Shown: positions 34,385-45,664, numbered from the stretch's first letter. The stretch is DNA of 64,000 nucleotides from Tupaia tana (GCA_026018925.1 JAKSZU010000025.1:28070696-28134695), one strand, 5' to 3'. Numbers and translations: made by a program. The notes: generated from the sequence alone by a model not told the origin.

Positions 34385-35250
34385 TGCTTCTTACTGAATT
34401 AGGAAGAAAGTAATAAAAGCCATTGTCCTTGGCCTTCAAAACCAGATATTCTAGCTCAAGGGAAGAGAAGGCACATTAACAAATACTCAGTGTGTGGGGG
34501 GATGAGGCAGAAAATGATGGCATACCAGTTAAATATTCTCCACACATTTTCTCTAAACTCATGAAGGCAAATAACGAGGTTCAATGATCTGCCACAAGTT
34601 GGTGGAATAAAAACATCTTTCTCCATAAGCAAACGTATCCCTAGCTTCACCAGAAATGATAAACTGCCTATTCATAAAAATAACTAGTTGGGAAAATAAA
34701 TGAAGACTGTGAGCTGAGATTAACACAGATTTCAGATAAATAAATCATGCCAGAAAACATGACTCTTTTTGTCATACCATTCGAAGATAAGTCCATAATA
34801 GAAGTATTGCCAAAGTATTGGGTTATATTTTATTTATTCAGCCCAAGTTTGTGTCTCAGGAAAACTTACTCTTATTTTAAGCAAAATTGCTGCAGGTGTT
34901 GGATGAGCACTGTCAAATAGATTACGTACAAACTGAAAGATCGTAAAGCATGGTGTAATTGCAAATTGCTTGGCATCTAGATGGAAATACTTGGACTACA
35001 AGAGTTTATGAAACAGACACAGCCCAAAAGACGCGACCGTGCCAGGTATTTCTATAAATTTAAATGCAAAGAAATCATGATTCTCCTGCAAATGAGAGGA
35101 CTGAAATGTCAAATAAAACTAGTCAGAGGGCCTCTCCTTTTCCCACGTAGCATTTTCCTAGGATTTGTTTTTTATTTATCTATGCACAATACCACATGTG
35201 ATTGTCATGACTGACTCAGCAAAATATCAAATTAGGGAATATGGAGGAAA
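34385..35250. other. No gene recognised
   Basis: AT-rich sequence. The part 34540-34640 may be a decayed MIR. The 77-codon ORF at 34981-35214 has no motif. Confidence 0.4.
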
Positions 35251-35254
35251 AAGA

Positions 35255-35335
35255 GCTTTCATTTATTGAGTATCTACTATGTTCCATGCCTTGAGTTAGG
35301 AACTGTCCATCCATAATTTCTCTAATTTAAAAAAA
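35255..35335 (-). repeat. MIR fossil (3' part)
   Basis: 'catttattgagtatctacta' and 'tgttccatgccttgag' are the antisense MIR/L2 tail. An A-run follows. Confidence 0.75.
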
Positions 35336-35364
35336 AAAAAGACAGTGCAGTTCTGTACCTAAAA

Positions 35365-35530
35365 ATCTGGTCACACATGATGGCTGTGTGCTTTTGGTGA
35401 AGTTGCATGACTTCTCTGTTCCTCCATTTGCTTGCTACTGATAGGATTAAATATGTGCGCATCTGCAAAGGGTTTGGCATGTAGTTTGGCACATGAGAAC
35501 ATACCAGTCCTGGCTAGTATCACCACCGAC
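35365..35530 (+). repeat. MIR fossil
   Basis: 'ggctgtgtgcttttggtg', 'aagttgcatgacttctctg' and 'gggtttggcatgtagt' follow the sense MIR. Confidence 0.7.
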
Positions 35531-35574
35531 ACTGTCTTAGTCTCATAGCTGTAAGAAGGTAACAAGAAGGGCAT

Positions 35575-35770
35575 ATGTCTTAGCATCTGAGACACCTGAG
35601 GTCAAATCACGTTTTGCTAGTTTCTCTTTTGTGACTTGTGGCCGTTTTGTTAAACTCTGCACTTCAGTTCCTTCATAATTAAATTTGGGATCATGCCTGT
35701 CTTTTAAGATTGTCATAAGAATGAAAGGTAATGGCTTCAATTCGCTTATCACCATGTCTGGCAAAATAAA
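35575..35770 (+). repeat. MIR fossil
   Basis: A second sense copy beside the last: 'ctgaggtcaaatcacg', 'gttaaactctgcacttcag' and 'ttgtcataagaatgaaagg'. Confidence 0.65.
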
Positions 35771-35774
35771 AAAT

Positions 35775-36322
35775 TTCATCAAATGGAAGCTGTTCTTCTT
35801 AAGAAAATTACATTGGCCTCAGAGCTCACTGCTTCCATTTCAAATTCCAATGGCTGTTCAAAGCTATTTATACTTTTTAATAAAAATGTTTGATTGTATG
35901 TTCATAATCTCCCATGATTAAAAGCATATATATCTGTAATCCCCCAGCCCAGCAAACGTATATCCCTAAACCCCTGAGCAAGTTTTTCTTCTATATTACC
36001 TTTTATACTGTCCTATTTACTGGAGACGTACCAGATGTTTGGAGAGTGGAGAGGTCGTTTAAACTACTGTTCGATGTGAGACACAGTAAATTACTTATCC
36101 TACACAAATACGTTCTTATTTAGAAGCATTGTGTATGGCCATTGCTTGCTTAAAAATCAGAGATAACATTTTTAACATGAAAGTGTTGATTTATAACTTT
36201 TATGAAATTAACTTAGAAATAACCAGTTTCACATCTGAAAATATTAAGTTATTTTTGTTTGAGAGTTATTGTTTATTTAAAAAAGCTATCTTCTCTGTAA
36301 ATGGCATGGATCACTAACTTAA
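35775..36322. other. No gene recognised
   Basis: AT-rich. Four ORFs of 60-80 codons overlap it and reflect chance. Confidence 0.4.
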
Positions 36323-36324
36323 TT

Positions 36325-36480
36325 AAAAGCAATTAGCATTGAAGCCAACTGTATGCTAGTTCTTAGGAATAAGAGTACAGAAATGACACACTCCTGGCTC
36401 TCTAAAATTTAAACCTATTGGCAAATACAGACCAATTAAAGATGGTTCAAGCTGCACACCTAGTAAAGTTGTATAATAGT
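36325..36480 (-). repeat. Possible L2/MIR-class tail
   Basis: 'tgtatgctagttcttaggaa', then 'agagtacagaaatgacacac', is like the antisense L2 3' end ('tgccaggcactg...gatacagaaatg'). Confidence 0.4.
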
Positions 36481-36484
36481 TTAA

Positions 36485-37036
36485 AAATTAGGTAGCTCAT
36501 AATGCACTATGCAGGTTCATATCTTCCTGGTTAGTTATTTCTGTTTTGTGTGCTTGCTTTATTTTTCCATTTTAGTTGGTCAGCTTTGCCAGACTGCTTT
36601 GTGGTTAAGAGAATATGGAGCTGACCCTGGGATACTATAGAACTTTTATGTTAAGAAAGAATGATCTCAGTTGTGAAAAATGTGGTCATATTCTTAAAAA
36701 TATATAGAAAAGTAAAGACTCGCTGTGGAGTAAACTGAGATGTATTGGGGGGAAGTGTCAGTGTAAAACACCACATGGGGAATATTGCATTTAGCATCCA
36801 ACGGAGTCTCTATTAATATTCACTGAATAGAACTGCCTACTATATTTATTGATTAGGTTGAGGTGTTTGAACACAGATAACGAGTACAGGAAAGTGTATG
36901 AAAGTCTCATGCCATTCCCTTCTTGTCTGAAAGAGTAGACGTACAGGTGCACCTTATATTCCTACACCACAGATTGGGTGCCTCTGTCAGATAAAATTGT
37001 TACATTAATTTGAAAAATGAAGGTTAAGATATAACT
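36485..37036. other. No gene recognised
   Basis: Unique-looking AT-rich sequence. Confidence 0.45.
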
Positions 37037-37039
37037 ATC

Positions 37040-37235
37040 TCATAGTTTAATTATTCTAGATAATTTTCACATGCATTATTTTGTATAATTTTGCCCCAAA
37101 ATATATCAGGGATGCAGGGAAGATCTTTTTAAATTTGTTTTAAAATGAGAAAATGACCATATCACATAACTAGTAAATGGTGATGTGGGAAGAAAGGTTT
37201 ACAAGTTCTGACTCTGTGATATAATCTTCCAGTGG
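37040..37235 (-). repeat. MIR fossil
   Basis: 'aaaatgagaaaatgacc', 'cacataactagtaaatgg' and 'aagttctgactctgtg' give the antisense MIR order. Confidence 0.6.
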
Positions 37236-37316
37236 GGATAAGCAGTGTGTTCTTTGCTTACTGTATCGCGCTCTCTAACATTGCATAGAGCTGTCTACAG
37301 TTTGGAGAATTCCAGT

Positions 37317-37556
37317 AAACTTACCAGGTTATGATTCCTGCTCCCCTTGGCCTCTCAGCTCCTTGAATTCCTCTTCGATCTTCCAGTCTCCGCTCCCTGG
37401 TACCCTCCTGGACTTGCGTCTGTTCTCTCCAGCTCGCCCGCTCTTGCACACCAACTCCAGCACACTGTTGTGCAGGCCTGATACTGATTAGCCTTTCCCT
37501 CATCATTCGCTTGATCTTGGAGTGCTCGATAGGCATAGTTACCAGGTCACATATTT
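37317..37556 (-). other. Possible exon-like segment
   Basis: On the reverse strand a pyrimidine-containing 'gtttttgtgcag' (acceptor-like, ending about 37557) is followed by 232 bp that stay open for 81 codons from Met at 37566. The segment runs to a strong donor-like 'ctg|gtaagt' at about 37324. The peptide is Arg/Glu-rich with no family I recognise. It could be a lncRNA exon, an unrecognised gene's exon or chance; I see no neighbouring exon with matching phase. Confidence 0.2.
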
Positions 37557-37829
37557 TTCTGCACAAAAACGTGTCATGACTTTCCCAGCGCGCCCAATAC
37601 TGTCATCGCTATACACCGAATTCCTGCTTCTCCCCTCTTCTGTGCTGCACCAACCTGAACAATGAAGGAGAGAAGGCGAAGGACATGCCGTCACCTCCAT
37701 CGGCGTGGAAAGCTGAGAAAACAGCTCTGTCTCCTGGCCAAGCTGGGAGAGGGGTGACTCCACCTTCATGTCACGTGAGAGAAAATGACCCTTGAAGGAA
37801 TACACGACTTGCCCACTATCAAAACAAAT

Positions 37830-40320
37830 AAAAAATCATAATTTAAGCCCAGCTTCTCTGAGGAGACAATATTTGGTTAAAAGGTATAGTTTTAAGAACA
37901 CAAATATCCATACGTTGCAATTAAAAAATGGAAGGAACTAAGGCTTTATATAATTTGGAGAAATGTTTGGTGATAGCGATGGAAGAAAGCTGCCAGATTC
38001 CAGGCAAGTCTGAGAGGTGACCTCGACAGGGTTTGGCGATAGTTGGACACTGAAGGGGCTTAGGGAGGGCTGAGAGAAGTAGGAGCGCGGGGTCTCTGGC
38101 TCCGCGTCCGCGGGCAGGAGCGACAGTCCTCCGCCAGAGGCATGCCCCCGTGAAATCAGGGCCTGATGGACTCCGAGAGGTCTCCGGATGCAGACCGGAA
38201 CTTTCCGCGTGGGTCTGCCTCGCAGAGAGGTCCCTGTGTCTCGCTGCACCCTGCCCAGGCCCCTCAGGCAGTGACCGGAGAGAGACCGGCGTGGGTTGGA
38301 CAGGCGGGCTGACAGTGACTGATTCTGTAAGGCTTCCAACGTGTCCTCCTCAGAAATACTTTATAGATGAAGGTAAATTAAATGGCTCTGCTTCCGTGAA
38401 GTCCTTACTTTTCATTCCTCTCTGGCTTGGATTCTCACTTTCTGAACGTGTGTTTCTGTTGGAAATGACGGTGTCCTATCTGCCCCCTAGGACAGTGACT
38501 GTGGCATCTATCTCAGTAACCCCAGCCTTCATCTGCCATTCGCTGCACACCCAGGAACTACTGAGAAGTAGATCAGTTCAGGAAGTCTTCGAAGTGTCTA
38601 CCTATTTTAAAGTAGCTAGTGTCAGAGCACAAACACACAGGCAGCTCCTCAAAACCCATTTCCAAGCCTACCACAGAGAAGGTGTCCGGACAAAGTCTGA
38701 GGGCCACGACCCTGCACTCAGTCTGTGTATTTTTTTCCAGAATGTGTTTCTAATATTTTATGGATCCTTCCAAGGAAATCACGTGTTCCTGAACTCAGTT
38801 ATCCATTATGAAACAGGAAGCCTCGCCCGACCGCTCAGGTACCTCCAAAAGCCAGAACCAGGAATGTGGAAATGAGAACAGAAAAGACAATGTGTGTGTC
38901 AACCTATCGCCATCCAAGAGCGGAGGGGTTTGAAGCTTTGCCCTGTCTGTGGCCACGGAGGTCAGCATTAAACAGTCTATGAAACTGCCCCAACGTGACC
39001 TCCGCTAAGCACTTTCCCAAATCTGTCAGGTCCCGTGTTGTTCAAAACAGAATTGTGCGTTCTGCCCCTTTGCTCAAGGTTATTGGAAAATCCTCTTTTG
39101 AAAGTACATCAATGGTTTTAAAAATATACATGGAGAGAAAACTGAAACATGCATTTTCTAAGAAAAATAAAATTAAAGCACTCTTTCCGTTTTTCTTTTT
39201 TTAAGCCAGAGCCAGCTTTGATGTACTGAGTGCATTGAAGGAGGCAGGCGGAATGTCATCGACAGAAGGTTTGAAGCTGTTCCTGGGGATGTGCGTATTT
39301 TGATGTCCGACTGTCCTTGCCTTACATGAAAGTATTCGGTTTAGAGAAAAATCACTTTGATCCAGAAATGACAAACATACACAATTAATGTAAAAACAAC
39401 AATTCTAGGCCTTAGAACCCTTTGATTAAAGCTGGTCCAAACGACCTGACTGGGCACTGTTTTCTCCAGAACCCCGACTTGTAATCTGGGAGCAAAATCA
39501 TGTCACTAAGTTCCCTGAGAAAATGGCAGAACTAGATGTTAAACCAAGAATATTGTTTTGGTCACTACAGAATCTCTCAAATGCGTTGTTTCAGCAAAGA
39601 TCAATAATGTCCTCATCTCTTGCTTAAAAATTTGAAGCAATTAAGTGAAGATCTGTCCCCTGCAAGGCAACTGACAAGAAGATGACAGTGAAGCAATTCT
39701 TGTTAGCAGCTTGAGATCATGGCAATCTAAAGCTTTTTTATTTTTTCCTGTTTTACCTGAGGCTAACTCCACCTGGGAGTAAGGGCTTCTGTGCACGCGG
39801 AAGAAATCCCATCCTTTCTGATTATCATCAAACAAAAGAGACTCTTCCTGGGCGGATTTTACAGCCTCTGAGCAGCAGACTCGTCCCAGTGCTGAGGCCC
39901 TGAGACCCGAGTGCCAGTGGTCTGCCCCGCGACGTGCTGTGGGAGATGACACGGCAGCTGGGCCTTAGACGTCTGCCCCAGGAGAAGGGCTGCTGAAAGA
40001 GAGTGTCCCTCCCTCTTGTCTGGCTGCTTTTCCTTTCCTTCAAACGCAAGTTCCTGCAGTCCACTCACTGTTCAGCCTGGCGGAGGCGCGTCCTCAGAAG
40101 AAAAAGAGAAGGAAAGAACTGCATCCATCCCTCTAGCCCTGGGGGCTTCAGGAGATCATTGAACTCTGGGTCTGGTGGGAGAGAGGAGGAGAAGAGGGTC
40201 CCAGCTGCGCCCAGTCACTGGGTAACCTCCAACCGGCAGCCACCAGAGGGCAAGAGGGAGTGTGGGGGCCGGGGAGTGAGGGGCCGGGCAGAAGCCAGGG
40301 GGCAGGGCTGTGAGGCCACC
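37830..40320. other. GC-richer unique DNA, no confirmed gene
   Basis: It holds a 241-codon ORF (listed separately), a 133-codon opposite ORF at its left edge (37938-38339) and possible MIR remains near 39490-39560. None shows a known domain. Confidence 0.4.
38150..38875 (+). other. 241-codon ORF, unrecognised
   Basis: This is the longest ORF not made of a simple repeat. It has one weakly hydrophobic stretch (about residues 84-105) and scattered cysteines. There is no signal peptide, zinc finger, receptor signature or low-complexity repeat. GC-rich codons in the first third lower the chance of stops, then composition becomes ordinary. No promoter, start context or poly-A site could be linked. 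The first and last parts differ in composition, which argues against one conserved protein. It could be chance, a decayed gene, or part of a transcript. Confidence 0.12.
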
Positions 40321-40322
40321 GG

Positions 40323-40605
40323 AGGACGGGAGGCCAGTGGGGACTGGGAGGCCAGTGGAGGCTAGGGAGCCAGTGGGGATTGGGAGGCCAGTGGGGACTG
40401 GGGGACCAGTGGAGGCTAGGGAGCCAGTGGGGACTGGGAGGCCAGTGGGGACTGGGAGGCCAGTGGGGACTGGGAGGCCAGTGGAGGCTGGGGGGCCAGT
40501 GGGGACTGGGGGGCCCATGGGGGCTGGGGGGCCAGTGGAGGCCGGGGAGCCAGTGGAGTCTGGGGGGCCAGTGGAGGGCCAGTGGAGGCTAGGAGGCCAG
40601 CAGAG
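40323..40605. repeat. 18-bp G-rich minisatellite
   Basis: About 15 units of 'gaggccagtggggactgg' and variants. 18 bp is a multiple of three, so several frames stay open (Gly-Pro-Val type hexapeptides), which creates false ORFs on both strands. Confidence 0.95.
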
Positions 40606-41828
40606 GTGGGGGCCCTGTGCCCAGTCCCCACATTTCCTCTCAAAGGGGCTTGTCAGGAAAAGTCAATGCGGGTATGAAGAACCCCCGTTAATCTCTGTTC
40701 TGTGTTTGGTTCTCCATTTATTTTAAATCACAGTCCAGTGGAGGCCCCGCCATCTGCATTTTGACGGTTGTCACCCTGGTCTGTGTAACCCGGTTTACAC
40801 CGCACAGGGCTTCCCGGTGGACTTGGAAGTCTAAGGCATCCCCATTTCATGACGCTCCTGATCTGTAAGAAGAAGCCATGGCACAATGGGATTACGAACG
40901 CAGTGCTGTGTTGTCAGTACACACTCCTCCTCCTACAGCAGCGGGGTGGGTGCAGCTTCATGTGAGGGGCTGCCCCAGCAGAGAATCCGGACGCGCGGAT
41001 CAGTCCTCTCTCCTGCTCCAGGAGCACAGAGCAAATGCTCCCCACCCCTCCCCTGCCGGGCCCCGAACCAGGTACCAGGGAAGTCAACCAGCTGAGTCCA
41101 GTGGGTGCCCGTGGGGGTCGGAGGCGACCTCATCTCAGGCCTTCTGGATGGCGAGCTGATGACTGGTGGTGGCCCTTCAACCCTGCTCAATGTCAGAACG
41201 GAGCCTGCCTCTCAGGCCTGGCAGGGACAGTCCTCATAGGAGCTGTTTGTCACCCTCCAGCTGAGAAAGGCAATTTGCAGTAACCTTGTCACCTTACGAG
41301 GCAAGGGGTCTGTGCTGGACAGGTCTGGCTACACTGGGGGATCTGAAAGCCACCCCCAAACGCCGCGTGCAGGCTCGGAGTGGGATCCATTCCAGCCGGG
41401 CCATGCCCATCTGCAAGCGCACGGCACTGTCCACCAGTTCACAGCTGGGTCTCAGGCCCTGCGCTGGCTGGTGCTGACTGACACCGACGAGGAAAAGCTG
41501 CTCAGAGCAAAGCAAAAGGAATTCTGCGGCCCCAAGGCCTGGGTACCCAATCCCCCCATCGCTTCCAAGTTCTGTTCAGTCGCTTTGTGTCTCTTCCCTC
41601 CGCTGTAAGAGAGAAAATTAAAGCACTTACTGATCAGGGCTGACTTAGTTCGCGTGAGGAAGTCTGGTGTATAGCGAGCATTTACGAAGCCTCGGCTATG
41701 GGCACAGACTGTCCCCACCTGCTGACAGTCCAACCTGTCATTTTTTAACTGTAAGATGATGCAAAAGTGATACGCATTCAGGAGAAGCCACACTGAATTT
41801 CAAATCTGGGGCTTCTCTTGGGTTCAGT
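40606..41828. other. GC-richer unique DNA, no gene
   Basis: Many short overlapping ORFs (60-113 codons) on both strands, none with a family signature. A MER5-like word occurs near 40760 ('ccatctgcattttgac') but is too short to call. Confidence 0.45.
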
Positions 41829-41829
41829 A

Positions 41830-41985
41830 CAGGGTAGGATACTCTCTTGTGATGCTGGGCAGTGACACTGAGCCACAGTGCCCCCATCTGTCACACGATC
41901 AAGAGGGGGACAATGGGCACCTACAGCATACCCTGAAGGTGGGCGAGGCTAACCCAGGGTGCTGGGCGACTCAGGTGGATTAAAT
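41830..41985 (+). repeat. MIR fossil
   Basis: 'gatgctgggcagtgacac', 'cacagtgcccccatctgtc' and 'agagggggacaatgggcacc' are in sense MIR order. Confidence 0.6.
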
Positions 41986-42029
41986 GCGTTTCAACCTGGG
42001 ATATTTTCAGCTTATTGGGGTGTCCCGGG

Positions 42030-42185
42030 TGAGGTAAGAAGAATTTCCACCACTCACCTACTGCCAATCACAGCTTCAGGGTGACTCTCGATCACCCCAT
42101 TTTACAGATGTAACCGAGCCTCAGGACAGCGAGGACAGCTGCCTGGTTACTGAGTACAAGAAAAGGCAGTTGGCGGCTCAAACAC
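42030..42185 (-). repeat. MIR fossil
   Basis: 'ccattttacagatgtaac', 'gagcctcaggacagcgagg' and 'gcctggttactgagtac' are antisense MIR. Confidence 0.7.
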
Positions 42186-42189
42186 TCGT

Positions 42190-42428
42190 CTGTGTACCAC
42201 GTCGACTACCTTGCACACTCACATGGTGCTGACACCCTCCAAGGACAGGCAGGAAGACTGAAGCCAAGCCTTCAACATTCACCATTCTTCACGTCTTTTG
42301 GAATCCAGGAATCTGGAAATCCAGCTGGTGGATTTCTCACTAACTCCCCTTCATGTTCTCTCTCTCTCTCTTCCTCTCTCTCCCTCTAATGACAAAATGA
42401 CCTGACACAACATAAAATGCACATCAGG
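42190..42428. other. Unassigned sequence with a CT stretch
   Basis: The CT-rich run at 42356-42387 may be the tail of a very old SINE. The upstream part is unrecognisable. Confidence 0.35.
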
Positions 42429-42429
42429 T

Positions 42430-42790
42430 GCTATTGCCTTAAATGGGTCCAGCTCATTGAGCTAGCCACGAGCATTCATTACGGCTAATTACTGTAACAG
42501 CCTTTTATTATTCATAATTATTTTTTCACGTTGTAATGATCATAAGTTTAAAAAATCTGGCCATCATGAGTCACCATTCGTGCCTGTCAGGCATTTCTTT
42601 CTCTTTTTTCCTTCCAGAACATTTAGATGCTCATTATCATCGGTGTATTTGTAGGTTGTTATTCATAACCAATAGGGCCCTTTTGGGGTATGCAGAAGGA
42701 CTTCAGAAATGCAGTCATTTTCAGGCTTAATGACAGACTGGTGCTCTCTTCTTGATTTCAGAAAATCAAATTAACTACCTGTGATTAAAT
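42430..42790. other. Candidate conserved noncoding element
   Basis: High-complexity unique sequence holding clustered homeodomain-type cores ('ctaattac', 'cataattatt', 'gtaatgatc') and E-box-like words, free of repeat signatures although flanked by SINEs. Conservation cannot be tested here. Confidence 0.3.
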
Positions 42791-42871
42791 ATGGGGTAGA
42801 TTTCACTGCACTGTGTTGGGTCAAGCAGAGAGTGATGCTTTCTTAACTTACTACTACGCAGAAAATACATT

Positions 42872-43007
42872 TTTTTAAAGATAGGTTTTTGCTGTAGGGT
42901 GCATGAGCTTGCCAAAGAGACAGAGAGACAGAAATTGAGAAATTACCCCCCAGGGGGAATGGCCATACTGCAATCCCTTCTCCTCCATTCACCTCTCAAA
43001 ATTTGGG

Positions 43008-43045
<38 letters not shown>

Positions 43046-43141
43046 CTGGTGTGAGTTTTAAGCTGCCAGATCCAGGACTTGAACTGTGGTCAACTACGTG
43101 GGAGTCCACTAATATAACCATTATGCCATCTGCTGGTCCCC
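42872..43141 (-). repeat. SINE-T with internal (CA)n
   Basis: Full-length reverse copy. A run of about 17 CA units (43009-43042) stands at the position of the internal CA patch of the family. Confidence 0.95.
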
Positions 43142-43269
43142 AGTGCCTCTCTGACTGCTCTGCTAAAATCAGATGTGGGGGGGGGGGGGCAGGGGAAAAA
43201 GGGTTTAACTTGCAAATAGTTCATTAGAGTTTATGATGCAGTAGACACTTTCCTGAGTACTTTCAGAAC

Positions 43270-43500
43270 ATTGACTAGGTTAAGGCGCTGGACTCCATAT
43301 GGCTGCCCGTCTGAGTCCCAGACTTGGCAGTTTGAGAATCATGCAAGGTGTGTGTGTGTGCATCCCCAAATTCCAACAGTAGAATGGTGGAAGAGAAGAG
43401 TTGTGGTGTAGCTGTCCTCCTGGGGTGATTTCTCACTTTCCCTTCCTTCCTCTATCTATCTGTCTCTGGTGAGCGTGCATGGCATATGGCAAAACACACA
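43270..43500 (+). repeat. SINE-T, 5'-shortened and diverged
   Basis: It begins inside the head at 'ggttaaggcgctggactcc' and runs to 'gcatatggcaaaac'. It is followed by CA, TA and TG runs (43491-43559). Confidence 0.88.
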
Positions 43501-43521
43501 CACACATACACACAAAACCTA

Positions 43522-43559
<38 letters not shown>
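43491..43559. repeat. Compound (CA)n(TA)n(TG)n microsatellite
   Basis: Dinucleotide runs in direct succession at the tail of the SINE. Confidence 0.95.
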
Positions 43560-43561
43560 TA

Positions 43562-43690
43562 GTTTAATCCTCTTAACAACTTGTAAGGCATACATTAATC
43601 CAATTTTACGGATAAAAAAATGGATTCACACAGAGAGAGGTTAAATGAAGAGCAGACAGACAGTAGGTGTGGAGCCAGACTCTAAGCAAG
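43562..43690 (-). repeat. MIR fossil
   Basis: 'cctcttaacaacttgtaagg', 'aattttacggataaaaaaa' and 'agagaggttaaatgaagagc' are antisense MIR. Confidence 0.8.
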
Positions 43691-43691
43691 G

Positions 43692-44033
43692 CCACCCCGG
43701 ACCTCCCACCATTCCCACACTCTGCTCAGACCCATCACAGCAGAGTGCCCACAGCAGGGTGTAGGCAGCCCCTTTGGCAGCCAGAGGACAGTAAATATCA
43801 GCCAGCCGGAGGTCACCGAGCTCGGCTGAGACAGAGAGGATCGTACAGAGGAGACCTGGTAAAATCAGAGATGCCCTCTCCAAAGATCAACAGAACCATT
43901 AGAGAATGGACACAACTGTTTTATGCTTCTCCAGCAAGACATGCTCGACTGTAGGATGGGAGATGAATGTGGTGTTTTATTCACTCACCTATTGTTCATT
44001 TCTTCCTTCTCTCATTCAAAATTATGGTGAGCA
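43692..44033. other. No gene recognised
   Basis: The 95-codon ORF at 43667-43954 overlaps the MIR and has no motif. Confidence 0.45.
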
Positions 44034-44034
44034 T

Positions 44035-44177
44035 GATGTAATAGTTAAGAGCGTGGTCATTAGATTCAGGCAGGAGTGGGCTGGGTGGCAGGTTCGTGGC
44101 TGACGGTTAACAGCTGCAGTTGCCATGGGAACATTACTGCCCTCTCTTAGACCCTTCCTCTTGATCTGTGAAATAGG
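44035..44177 (+). repeat. MIR fossil
   Basis: 'gtaatagttaagagcgtgg' and 'cattagattcaggcagg' are the sense MIR 5' part. Confidence 0.75.
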
Positions 44178-44179
44178 CA

Positions 44180-44405
44180 GGAGGCCCCGGTGACGTGGCG
44201 ACTGGGTCCCATGTGGCTACTGTGTGGTCTGAGTCCCAGACGCCAGGCCTGTGTGCACGTGTGACCTCCATCCCGAGAGCCCTGAGGGCAGCGAGAGACG
44301 GGGAAGTGGGTTGTGGAGTGGCCGTCCCCACGGAGGACGCTTTCTCATGCTCCCTCTCTCTCCGGTGACTGCAGGCACCCTCTGCAAATTAAAAAAGTAA
44401 ATGCA
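44180..44405 (+). repeat. Diverged SINE-T relative
   Basis: 'gtctgagtcccagacgcc', 'cactccctc'-like CT stretch and 'gcaccctctgcaaattaaaa' mark the copy. The A-box region is partly lost. Confidence 0.7.
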
Positions 44406-44502
44406 AGAAAGTAAAACAGACTAGGCATGAACTTGTACTAACCGCATCGTGCCGCAAGCTCTAAGTGACACGTGCATGGGTAATGTGCCGAATATACTGC
44501 TG

Positions 44503-44785
44503 GCGGCCACCGTGAGTGTCCACTGGCACAAGTCTCCTGGTGCATGGCCACCGTGAGTGTCCACTGGCACGAGTCTCCTGGTGCACGGCCCCCGTGAGTG
44601 TCCACTGGCACGAGTCTCCTGGTGCACGGCCCCCGTGAGTGTCCACTGGCACGAGTCTCCTGGCGCACGGCCACCGTGAGTGTCCACTGGCACGAGTCTC
44701 CTGGCGCACGGCCACCGTGAATGTCCACTGGCACGAGTCTCCTGGCGCACGGCCACCGTGAATGTCCACTGGCACGAGTTTCCTA
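44503..44785. repeat. 41-bp minisatellite
   Basis: Nearly seven copies of a 41-bp unit starting 'ggccaccgtgagtgtccact', with copies differing at only a few positions. All three reverse frames stay open across it, so the 98-155-codon ORFs are repeat artefacts. Confidence 0.97.
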
Positions 44786-44789
44786 GTGC

Positions 44790-45333
44790 CTGGGAGGAAG
44801 CAGGATGCAGACATGCCCTGTCGCTGGGCAGACAGAAATCGCAGTACTGAGCGCTGAGACAAGGACGGCCCGGCGCCGTGGGCGGGCCGTGGAAGACATG
44901 GGTGAATATCCCACCAAGGTGCTAGCATCTTTCAGACATTTTAAAAACAGAGAGAGAGAAAAGAGAAGAAGAATTTATACAGGGTAAGGGGAATAAACGT
45001 CATGGAAACAACTTATGAAAATGTAGGTGCACATCTCAGAGCTGGAGGGTGGTGGAGGTACTGGAACGGGACTCAGGGCGCACAGGAGATGGGAAGCCGA
45101 GGCTGGGCACTTCCAACACTTGGAGCCCGTCAGCGCTGGGTCAGGGCAGCTTTCTGCCAGGCCTTTATATTCGGGGCTGGATGGCCATCTCTCAAAGGAA
45201 AAAGAAAAAGTAGCTTTCTCCTCATCCGCGACATGATTTTGCATGGACTACTGAACACTTGAGTTAGATCTCTCTGAATTAAAAAAAAAAAACCACATTC
45301 GCGTTATTATGAGCGTCTCATATAATTCTGCAT
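44790..45333. other. No gene recognised
   Basis: Unique-looking sequence with ORFs below 90 codons and an A12 run at 45280. Confidence 0.45.
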
Positions 45334-45334
45334 G

Positions 45335-45660
45335 TCGTTCATCCAACAACAATTTATTGAGTGTCACGACATGCGGACACTCTTCTCAGGGGTGAGAATA
45401 CAGCAGCAAACTGTCCTTGCACTCGGGCAGCATAGTGCTGGTGGGAAGTGAAGACAAGTCCACAAACCTGAGTGGGTACATAGGAGTGCTACGATGATAA
45501 GGGCCGTAAGAACAACAGCAGGCCGGGCTCTAAAGGGGTGTGTGGTGGAGGGTGGCTGCGCTACGTAGGGTAACTACGGAAGATCTCTGAGAAGAGGCAT
45601 TTTACCTGAAGCCGTGGAACCATGGGCCAGAGGAGGAGAAGCCAGTGATCTGAGGGGGAC
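45335..45660 (-). repeat. L2 LINE 3' end
   Basis: 'acaacaatttattgagtg', 'gagaatacagcagcaaac' and 'agatctctgagaagaggc' follow the antisense L2 3' end closely. Confidence 0.85.
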
Positions 45661-45664
45661 TTCA

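Noticed and set aside
40156-40726. 120-138-codon Gly/Pro-rich ORFs that look like collagen-type repeats
   Set aside because: The 18-bp minisatellite keeps frames open; there is no Gly-X-Y periodicity of three residues and no start or domain context.
40000-41600. CpG-island promoter
   Set aside because: It is GC-richer than the rest, but CpG is not dense throughout and no first exon or transcription-start features could be supported.
44421-44928. 98-155-codon ORFs on the minus strand in all frames
   Set aside because: They come from the 41-bp tandem repeat.
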